This document shows, piece after piece, positions 6,843 through 11,034 of a DNA stretch of 11,034 nucleotides (position 1 is the stretch's first letter; the number at the start of each line of letters is the position of its first letter). The position numbers and the translations under genes are program-made. The notes below the pieces were generated by a model. That model was given only the letters and a program-made list of their open reading frames with translations. It was not told the DNA's origin and made no database searches. The DNA is from Fusobacterium sp. (GTDB lineage Bacteria > Fusobacteriota > Fusobacteriia > Fusobacteriales > Fusobacteriaceae). The stretch covers positions 1-11,034 of the forward strand of contig JAHHSZ010000060.1 of the NCBI GenBank assembly GCA_020024915.1, read 5' to 3'.

Positions 6843-7772
6843 TTATGCTCTGATTAACATAGCTCTCCACTCTTTGTCTGCTTTTACCTCTTCCACTGTA
6901 AATCCTAGAGCTTCTACCTCTTTTTTAACAAGGTCACATTTATCCTCTATAATACCAGAGAATATAATTTTTCCACTCTCTTTTACAACTTTTGATATAT
7001 CATGTAATAGTATTAATAGGACATCAGCTAAAATATTTGCCACTACAACATCAAATTTCTTATCTTCTACTACTGAAATTAAATCTCCTTTGTAGACCTT
7101 AGCTTTATCCTCTCCTATCCTATTCAATTCAAGGTTTTCTTTAGCTGACTCCACTGCTAATTCATCTATATCAGTACCATATACCTCACTTGCTCCCAAT
7201 CTATCAGCAGCGATCATAAGTATTCCTGATCCTGTTCCAACATCTATAACACTATCTCCTGTTTTAATATTTTCTTCCATTAACTTTAAACAAAGAGATG
7301 TAGTTGGATGAGAACCTGTTCCAAATGCTCTCCCTGGATCTAACTCTATTATTAACTCGTCAGCTTCTGGAGTATACTCTCTCCAAGTTGGCTTCACTAC
7401 AAATTTTTCACTTACCTTCTCTGGAAATAGATATTTTTTCCAACTATTTTGGTAATCCTCTTCATCATATTCATAAAAATCCACAGTATAAACTATATCA
7501 TCTCTTTCAGCAAACTTCTCTTCAAATGTTGCTAATATCGCATTTTTTCTCTTTTCTGCATATGGATTTAATGGAAAGTAAGCAGAAATAGCATGATCTA
7601 CCATTAAAAACTCTTTCTCATTCTTATAAAAATCTAATGGATTCTTACTTTTCATAGGCTCTTCTATCTTTAGCCCTGTAACTCCAAATCCGTAAAATAC
7701 ATCTGAAATCTCTTTAGTGGCTCTATCTATATCATCACTTTCGTATATAACTTTTATCTCTACTACTTTCAT
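6843..7772 (-). CDS. prmA: Ribosomal protein L11 methyltransferase
   Basis: PrmA trimethylates ribosomal protein L11 at several amino groups using S-adenosylmethionine. The 309-residue protein has an N-terminal substrate-recognition domain (about 1-110), then the family hallmark DPGRAFGTGSHPTT (145-158), the SAM-binding DVGTGSG (177-183) and the VVANILA motif (243-249). The start ATG (7770-7772) is supported by an AAGGAG site that overlaps the stop codon of the upstream phosphodiesterase gene. An ATG four bases earlier is out of frame. It is the second gene of the housekeeping operon. Length and motifs are complete, with no sign of damage. Confidence 0.96.
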   Translation of the reverse strand: MKVVEIKVIYESDDIDRATKEISDVFYGFGVTGLKIEEPMKSKNPLDFYKNEKEFLMVDHAISAYFPLNPYAEKRKNAILATFEEKFAERDDIVYTVDFYEYDEEDYQNSWKKYLFPEKVSEKFVVKPTWREYTPEADELIIELDPGRAFGTGSHPTTSLCLKLMEENIKTGDSVIDVGTGSGILMIAADRLGASEVYGTDIDELAVESAKENLELNRIGEDKAKVYKGDLISVVEDKKFDVVVANILADVLLILLHDISKVVKESGKIIFSGIIEDKCDLVKKEVEALGFTVEEVKADKEWRAMLIRA

Positions 7773-7782
7773 TCATCTCTCC

Positions 7783-8577
7783 TTATAAATATGATATTTC
7801 CATAAAAGTTTTACTTATTCTCTCTATTTTTTTACACTCTCCTGTCTCTTCATCCAACTCTATATCTATCCCACAAAGTCTCTCATTCCCTTCAGCTATT
7901 TCAAATCTTTGAGGTAATGCATTTAAAAATTTTGGTAAAACAGATTGCACCTTCATTCCTATTATCCCATTTTCTGAACCTGTCATTCCTATATCAGTTA
8001 TGTAACCTGTTCCCTCTGGCAATATCTTCTCGTCAGCAGTCTGTATATGTGTATGTGTTCCATATACAACTGAAGCATATCCATCCAAATGCCAACCCAT
8101 AGCTATTTTTTCTGAAGTTGCCTCAGCATGAAAGTCAACTATTATAAATTTTGTCTCTTTTCTAATCTCGTTTATTATCTCTCTTACCTTTTTAAATGGA
8201 CAATCTATTGGAGTCATAAAAACTCTTCCCTGAATAGATACCACACCTATCTTATTCCCTTTTCTGTCCTTAACTATTGTATATCCTTTACCTGGTGTAT
8301 TTTCATCAGGATAGTTCGCTGGTCTTAGCACCCTATCACTTCTGTCTAAATACTCATATAGTTCCCTCTTGTCCCAGATATGATTTCCACTTGTAATTAC
8401 ATCACAGCCCCATTCTTGTAGTTGATCAGCTATTTTGGCTGTAAGACCAAATCCTGCAGCTGCATTCTCTCCATTAACAATTACAAAATCATACTCTTTT
8501 CCTTTTTTCTCTAAAAAAGTTTTCAATGTCTCTCTTCCTGGACTACCAACTATATCTCCCACTACTAAAATTCTCAT
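7783..8577 (-). CDS. YmdB-type metallophosphoesterase (TIGR00282 family)
   Basis: This 264-residue cytoplasmic enzyme belongs to the calcineurin-like family that includes Bacillus subtilis YmdB, a dinuclear-metal phosphodiesterase with reported activity on 2',3'-cyclic nucleotides and a role in biofilm/motility switching. Metal ligands are visible counting from MRILVVGD: Asp8, NGENAAAG with Glu37 and Asn38, SGNHIWD with Asn65 and His66, DFHAEAT with His150, and GTHTHIQTAD with His175 and His177. I chose the ATG at 8575-8577 because MRILVVGDIVGSPGR is the family N-terminus and GAGGG lies 6 bases upstream. An in-frame ATG at 8596-8598 would add seven residues (MIERGKL) and destroy that spacing. 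It is the first gene after the promoter at 8615-8643 and heads the operon through purA. Confidence 0.93.
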   Translation of the reverse strand: MRILVVGDIVGSPGRETLKTFLEKKGKEYDFVIVNGENAAAGFGLTAKIADQLQEWGCDVITSGNHIWDKRELYEYLDRSDRVLRPANYPDENTPGKGYTIVKDRKGNKIGVVSIQGRVFMTPIDCPFKKVREIINEIRKETKFIIVDFHAEATSEKIAMGWHLDGYASVVYGTHTHIQTADEKILPEGTGYITDIGMTGSENGIIGMKVQSVLPKFLNALPQRFEIAEGNERLCGIDIELDEETGECKKIERISKTFMEISYL

Positions 8578-8614
8578 CAATTTCCCTCTTTCTATCAATA
8601 GGCTTTTACATTAG

Positions 8615-8643
8615 ATTATATCATGTTAAATTTTTTATGTAAA
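8615..8643 (-). promoter_or_regulatory. Main promoter of the phosphodiesterase-prmA-cmk-waaA-trmB-purA operon
   Basis: On the minus strand, -35 TTTACA (8638-8643), a 17-base spacer and -10 TATAAT (8615-8620) are present, with TGA directly before the -10 (extended). The predicted start is near 8608, leaving a leader of about 30 bases before the ATG at 8577. The match is close to the housekeeping consensus, and no other promoter is evident in the tightly packed genes downstream. Confidence 0.85.
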
Positions 8644-8712
8644 GTCATATATAAAAACATTACTTTCTTAATTGAGCAACAATTAAAACTATCAAACAAC
8701 AAGGAGCTAAAA

Positions 8713-8769
8713 AGAATGCCCCGAGAAAAGCTCTTCCTCTATTAGGAAGAAGTTTTCTCGGGGCATTCT
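8713..8769 (-). terminator. Very long hairpin, probable terminator of the DUF4956-VTC-MORN cassette
   Basis: Perfect 17-bp arms lie at 8713-8729 and 8753-8769 (core CCCCGAG/CTCGGGG). Inside them a 2x2 mismatch and then a further 7-bp stem (TCTTCCT/AGGAAGA) close on a five-base loop. On the minus strand the structure is followed by a short T run (five T including the arm end), then AGC. It starts 45 bases after the MORN gene stop and lies upstream of the next promoter, as expected for a rho-independent terminator. The plus-strand side has no T run. The GC-rich core contrasts with the AT-rich surroundings. Confidence 0.7.
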
Positions 8770-8814
8770 GACAAATTAATAAAACACACTTCTATCAACT
8801 TGGAAAAAAGAAAA

Positions 8815-9261
8815 TTAATGAAGTTTAACTTCAACTCCATTTTTAAAACATACTTCTCTCTTAAATTTCATGTCCATAGTATATTCTATAATTTTACCAT
8901 GTAATTTTCCCATAACAAATGTTCCTTCTAAAATTATTTTTTTATCATAAATAAATAATTTCCCAGTCCCTTCAGGAGTCCCATTTAAAAATTCACCTTC
9001 ATATATTAGCTCTCCATTAATGCCATATTTTTTTCCAAGTCCTGAATATTTATTCTTTCTAAACATACCACTATAACTTAAGTTTCCATTATCATAATAT
9101 TCGTTTCCAAATCCTTCACATAAATTAGCTACAAACTCTCCTTTAAAAGCTATAGATCCATTTTTATAATATATTATCCCTTTCCCATTCCACATGTTTT
9201 CTTCTACTTCACCTTCATAAACAAGTATTGAATTTTCATCGTATATTTTCTCTACTTTCAC
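8815..9261 (-). CDS. MORN-repeat protein
   Basis: This 148-residue protein is built of about five and a half MORN repeats with a 24-residue period: about 12-36, 37-60, 61-84, 85-108, 109-132 and a partial repeat 133-148. Typical cores are YEGEVEENMWNGKGIIYY, FKGEFVANLCEGFGNEYY and YEGEFLNGTPEGTGKLF. MORN repeats form beta-hairpin sheets that often serve in lipid or protein binding. There is no signal peptide or membrane segment. The start codon is GTG (9259-9261), with GAGGTG about 7 bases upstream; no in-frame ATG gives a complete first repeat. It follows the VTC gene by 14 bases and is last before the long hairpin. A scaffold role for the membrane-associated VTC/DUF4956 proteins is inference from position only. 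Confidence 0.85.
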   Translation of the reverse strand: MKVEKIYDENSILVYEGEVEENMWNGKGIIYYKNGSIAFKGEFVANLCEGFGNEYYDNGNLSYSGMFRKNKYSGLGKKYGINGELIYEGEFLNGTPEGTGKLFIYDKKIILEGTFVMGKLHGKIIEYTMDMKFKREVCFKNGVEVKLH

Positions 9262-9275
9262 TCTTTTTCACCTCT

Positions 9276-9971
9276 TTAATCAACTAAATATTTACAACAT
9301 CTTTTATATTTACTACTTGGAATTTCTTCTATTTCCAATGGATAAATGATATCAAAAATCTCATTTTTTATATCATTTGGATCAATTTTTACTTCTAAAA
9401 TATGTTCATTAATACCACCTATGAAGTTTAATTTCAGTTCTTCCTTCCATATATTAAACTCTTCATTAGAATAAGCTAAATTTGAGTCTATTGTTACTCT
9501 AGTCTTTGTCTTCTTACAATTAAAAGCTTTCCTATCATATAATATTGTTGTAACTGGTCTATAATTACCTTCTGATAATAAAATATAGAACAGTCTTCCT
9601 ATATCTGTTTTATATTTCTTTAAAACTTCAAAATTACATTTTAACAGTTCTTCTGCATCTTCTTTCTCTACTTTCAATGAAATTTTATCTTGAATAGAAT
9701 TTTTTTTAAATTTTAATTCTAACTTTGCAGTTGAATCATACGGACTGTATATTCTCAATCTAATCCCTTTTTTTATTGTTAAATCATTGATTTTAGCAAA
9801 ATAATCTTTGAAGTCTTCTGTATCAAAGTATACACTCCTTATAGAGTAATATCCTTGCTTTCCAAACATATCCTCTTCTAATTTTTCTTTTAATTTACTT
9901 ATCAACTCTAATTTTTTACTTGTTGTTATGAAAAATTTTTTTTCAACTCTTGTTACTTCATCAACTTTCAT
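9276..9971 (-). CDS. VTC-domain protein, polyphosphate polymerase-like
   Basis: This 231-residue soluble protein fits the VTC domain (CYTH/triphosphate-tunnel fold), known from yeast Vtc4, which makes polyphosphate from ATP in a basic tunnel. Tunnel residues appear in order: TRVEKKF (7-13; Arg8, Glu10, Lys12), SVYFDTED (46-53), KKGIRLRIY (67-75; Arg71, Arg73), AKLELKFKK (82-90; Glu85, Lys87), LYDRKAF (144-150), ILEVKID (191-197; Glu193, Lys195) and SSKYKRC (219-225; Lys221). Each matches a conserved position as I recall it, so the protein looks catalytically competent. It lies between DUF4956 and MORN genes; VTC-DUF4956 pairs are common in bacteria, often with CotH, which is absent here. The ATG at 9969-9971 lacks a well-spaced Shine-Dalgarno; the nearest strong site (10009-10014) lies beyond a hairpin. 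Activity and product are inferred. Confidence 0.88.
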   Translation of the reverse strand: MKVDEVTRVEKKFFITTSKKLELISKLKEKLEEDMFGKQGYYSIRSVYFDTEDFKDYFAKINDLTIKKGIRLRIYSPYDSTAKLELKFKKNSIQDKISLKVEKEDAEELLKCNFEVLKKYKTDIGRLFYILLSEGNYRPVTTILYDRKAFNCKKTKTRVTIDSNLAYSNEEFNIWKEELKLNFIGGINEHILEVKIDPNDIKNEIFDIIYPLEIEEIPSSKYKRCCKYLVD

Positions 9972-9981
9972 TTCTTTTCAT
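9961..9981 (-). other. Six-codon leader ORF (MKRNES) overlapping the VTC start
   Basis: An ATG at 9979-9981 opens a frame of six codons ending in TGA at 9961-9963, overlapping the first codons of the VTC gene in another frame. If the hairpin at 9984-10003 folds, the AGGAGG at 10009-10014 comes within about 7 unpaired bases of this ATG. It could therefore be translated and couple to the VTC start. This is a candidate only. Confidence 0.3.
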
Positions 9982-10014
9982 ATGGTATAGTTTTAACTAC
10001 ACCATTATCCTCCT
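9982..10014 (-). promoter_or_regulatory. Strong Shine-Dalgarno followed by a hairpin in the VTC leader
   Basis: AGGAGG (10009-10014) is the best ribosome site near the VTC gene but lies 37 bases before its ATG. Between them is an inverted repeat with 11-bp arms (9982-9992 and 9995-10005) that pair fully in RNA with one G-U. An ATG only 3 bases after the AGGAGG opens a two-codon dead end (ATG GTG TAG). Folding would shorten the effective distance to the downstream starts. Confidence 0.5.
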
Positions 10015-10024
10015 TTTTAAATTG

Positions 10025-10053
10025 ATTATATCTATTCTACAATAAAAATATAA
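10025..10053 (-). promoter_or_regulatory. Possible internal promoter before the VTC gene
   Basis: A perfect -10 TATAAT (10025-10030, minus strand) lies between the DUF4956 and VTC genes. With a 17-base spacer the -35 would be TTATAT, a weak match, and there is no TG extension. The surrounding sequence is extremely AT-rich, so chance matches are likely. If active, the transcript would start near 10018, just ahead of the AGGAGG. Confidence 0.4.
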
Positions 10054-10071
10054 CTATATATTTTTATTATC

Positions 10072-10719
10072 TTATATAATTTTTACATAATTAAGTTGGA
10101 AATTTTTATTTAATTTCTCTAAAAATTTCTTTATTTTTTTCTCTGTGTGTATATGATATATGTACTCTTTGTATTCTGCTTCCTCTTTCTCTGAGGTCAA
10201 TGTGTAAACTATTCCCTCTTTTAAAAAATAATCCTCTAGTTTTTTGGTAGATATGTTTTCACTTCTAATAACCAACACATTCCCACTAGGAGTAACTTTA
10301 ATTTTTTTATCAAAATAGAGAAGCAGTAAAGATATAATTATTGAATATAATATTCCTATCATATAATTACCAGTTCCTATGGCAACTCCCATTGCAATAG
10401 ACCATAATAAAAAACCAATCTCTCTAAAATCTTTTAACTTAACCCTAAATCTAACTATAGATATTAATCCTAAAAGCCCTAAAGATGTCATTAAACTTCT
10501 TTCTATCAAGTTAATTATCATAGTAGTTATTATAATTAGCATTATTAAAAGGACACTAAACTTAGGATTGTAATTATCTGATGAATATATTTTTCTATAA
10601 GTAAAACAAACAATTCCACCAAGTATAATTATAACTATTATTGATGTACAAGTTCCTGTCAATTTTGACATTTCATTATAAAGTTTTTCCTGCAATAACA
10701 ATTTATTAAACTCATTCAT
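10072..10719 (-). CDS. DUF4956 membrane protein
   Basis: This 215-residue protein has about five hydrophobic segments: 22-42, 54-73, 76-91, 101-116 and 118-137. A soluble C-terminal domain of about 78 residues (138-215) probably lies in the cytoplasm. The family hallmark is the run GLLGLISIVRFRVKLKDFRE (81-100), followed by a hydrophobic helix ending in GVAIGTGNY (111-119), which matches DUF4956 proteins usually found next to VTC-domain genes. The molecular role of DUF4956 is unknown. A membrane anchor or channel partner for the polymer-forming VTC protein is a reasonable guess by analogy with Vtc complexes, whose polymerase subunit sits beneath membrane helices. The ATG at 10717-10719 has AGAGGAG upstream. 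It is the first gene of the cassette behind promoters at 10815 and 10868. Confidence 0.87.
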   Translation of the reverse strand: MNEFNKLLLQEKLYNEMSKLTGTCTSIIVIIILGGIVCFTYRKIYSSDNYNPKFSVLLIMLIIITTMIINLIERSLMTSLGLLGLISIVRFRVKLKDFREIGFLLWSIAMGVAIGTGNYMIGILYSIIISLLLLYFDKKIKVTPSGNVLVIRSENISTKKLEDYFLKEGIVYTLTSEKEEAEYKEYIYHIHTEKKIKKFLEKLNKNFQLNYVKII

Positions 10720-10755
10720 ATATTTAATCTCCTCTCTATTTTCTTAATCATTTAA

Positions 10756-10792
10756 GTTATCATTATTAAAAAAGCAATTTTGATCTGATAAC
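10756..10792. promoter_or_regulatory. Inverted repeat GTTATCA-N23-TGATAAC upstream of the DUF4956 gene
   Basis: Perfect 7-bp arms at 10756-10762 and 10786-10792 lie between the candidate promoters and the DUF4956 start codon. No T run follows on either strand, so it is not a terminator. It may be an operator with two half-sites or a leader stem. In such AT-rich DNA a chance origin is possible. Confidence 0.3.
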
Positions 10793-10814
10793 AAAATAAA
10801 TATAGGACACGTAT

Positions 10815-10823
10815 AGTATACCA
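10815..10823 (-). promoter_or_regulatory. Possible second promoter (extended -10) of the DUF4956 cassette
   Basis: TATACT (10815-10820, minus strand) preceded by TGG makes an extended -10 element, but no good -35 is seen at 16-18 bases. It overlaps an 11-base palindrome (GTATAGTATAC, 10811-10821) and lies inside a TATAGG/CCTATA inverted repeat (10801-10806 and 10830-10835). A regulator could bind here. Confidence 0.4.
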
Positions 10824-10867
10824 TAACTCCCTATACAACTCCTACTTTCTTAATATCAACACAATGT

Positions 10868-10896
10868 AGTATAATACAAATTCATTGAATAATCAA
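10868..10896 (-). promoter_or_regulatory. Promoter of the DUF4956-VTC-MORN cassette
   Basis: On the minus strand, -35 TTGATT (10891-10896), a 17-base spacer and -10 TATACT (10868-10873) are present. The predicted start is near 10861, giving a leader of about 140 bases that includes the palindromes at 10801-10835 and 10756-10792. It lies about 40 bases inside the flank of the insertion element and is not part of it. Confidence 0.65.
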
Positions 10897-10934
10897 CTAT
10901 TTTTATAAATTTCAGAGTATCTAGCAATTATTTT

Positions 10935-11034
10935 GTTGAACTACTCACCACTTGAAGCTTTCAGTTTTTGAAGTGGGAGCTTCTTGAGAAGTAGTTGCTT
11001 TTGTTAGCCAACTATATTTACCAAGCTATCCCCA
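10935..11034 (-). mobile_element. Right end of an IS200/IS605-family element
   Basis: After the putative tnpB stop, the minus strand carries CCACTT (10971-10976) and AAGTGG (10948-10953), the arms of a subterminal hairpin with a 17-base loop. An outer 7-bp pair AACTACT/AGTAGTT (10990-10996 with 10939-10945) encloses it. The minus strand then ends in GTGAGTAGTTCAAC, closely like the GTGGGTAGTTCAC right ends of many IS605-type elements as I remember them. In this family such hairpins are bound by TnpA and form the 3' part of the TnpB guide RNA. The rest of the element is outside the window, so the exact boundary near 10935-10940 and the presence of tnpA cannot be checked. Confidence 0.6.
11004..11034 (-). 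CDS. tnpB: C-terminal end of a probable TnpB (IS200/IS605 OrfB) nuclease, cut by the window edge
   Basis: One minus-strand frame reads GDSLVNIVG and then a TAA stop (11004-11006). The base before the first full codon is T, allowing Cys-Gly-Asp-Ser, and TnpB proteins commonly end shortly after an ACGDS/ACGES-like segment following the last catalytic motif. The adjacent typical right-end hairpin supports this reading. TnpB is an RNA-guided DNA nuclease that helps keep the element in place. With only nine residues visible the call rests mainly on the flanking end sequence, and intactness of the gene is unknown. Confidence 0.5.
   Translation of the reverse strand, partial: GDSLVNIVG

Noticed and set aside
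8578..8598. Seven-residue N-terminal extension (MIERGKL) of the phosphodiesterase
   Set aside because: The family N-terminus begins at MRILVVGD, and the GAGGG site is correctly spaced only for the ATG at 8575-8577.
9999..10005. ATG right after the AGGAGG as a possible gene start
   Set aside because: It is only 3 bases from the Shine-Dalgarno and meets TAG after two codons, so it cannot encode a protein.
10379..10573. 64-codon plus-strand frame opposite the DUF4956 gene
   Set aside because: Antisense shadow of a conserved membrane helix region; no ribosome site.
10756..10792. Inverted repeat as a terminator of the insertion element transcript
   Set aside because: The T run lies in the loop, not after the stem, on the minus strand, so it does not have terminator form.
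1..11034. CRISPR arrays, tRNA or rRNA genes
   Set aside because: I saw no regularly spaced direct repeats, no cloverleaf-like segment and no rRNA-like stretch on either strand.

Overview
The window reads as a chromosomal segment of a Fusobacterium-like organism. It is very AT-rich, every convincing gene lies on the minus strand, spacing is tight, and Shine-Dalgarno sites are strong (AGGAGG type). A Kdo transferase gene (lipopolysaccharide synthesis) sits inside a translation and nucleotide-metabolism operon, which points to a low-GC bacterium with an outer membrane. The genus is inferred from these traits, not proven.

Reading along the minus strand (right to left), there are five blocks. (1) 10935-11034: the right end of an IS200/IS605-family element, namely the last codons of a probable tnpB cut by the window edge plus its terminal hairpin. 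(2) 8713-10896: an accessory cassette of a DUF4956 membrane protein, a VTC-type (polyphosphate polymerase-like) CYTH-fold protein and a MORN-repeat protein, with one or two promoters in front, a probable internal promoter, and a very long hairpin terminator behind. (3) 2894-8643: a housekeeping operon, starting at a near-consensus promoter, of a YmdB-type phosphodiesterase, prmA, cmk, waaA (kdtA), trmB and purA. Gaps are 1-15 bp, and a terminator follows purA. (4) 1499-2877: a single-gene unit for an unusual regulator with a C-terminal helix-turn-helix and a central domain resembling nucleotide-cyclase/GTP cyclohydrolase III folds. Its promoter overlaps the purA terminator. (5) 1-1434: a regulated membrane operon of a DUF3100 protein, a five-helix membrane protein and the first 18 codons of a third gene. 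It has a consensus TTGACA/TATATT promoter and a 31-bp inverted repeat just after the predicted transcription start.

Block 3 supplies core functions: L11 methylation, CMP phosphorylation, Kdo transfer to lipid A, tRNA m7G46 and AMP synthesis. Blocks 4 and 5 look like a local regulator plus its transport/catabolic target operon. Block 2 probably concerns polyphosphate or another anionic polymer at the membrane. The less described parts are the regulator/DUF3100 unit, the DUF4956-VTC-MORN cassette with its unusual VTC leader, and the 57-nt hairpin.
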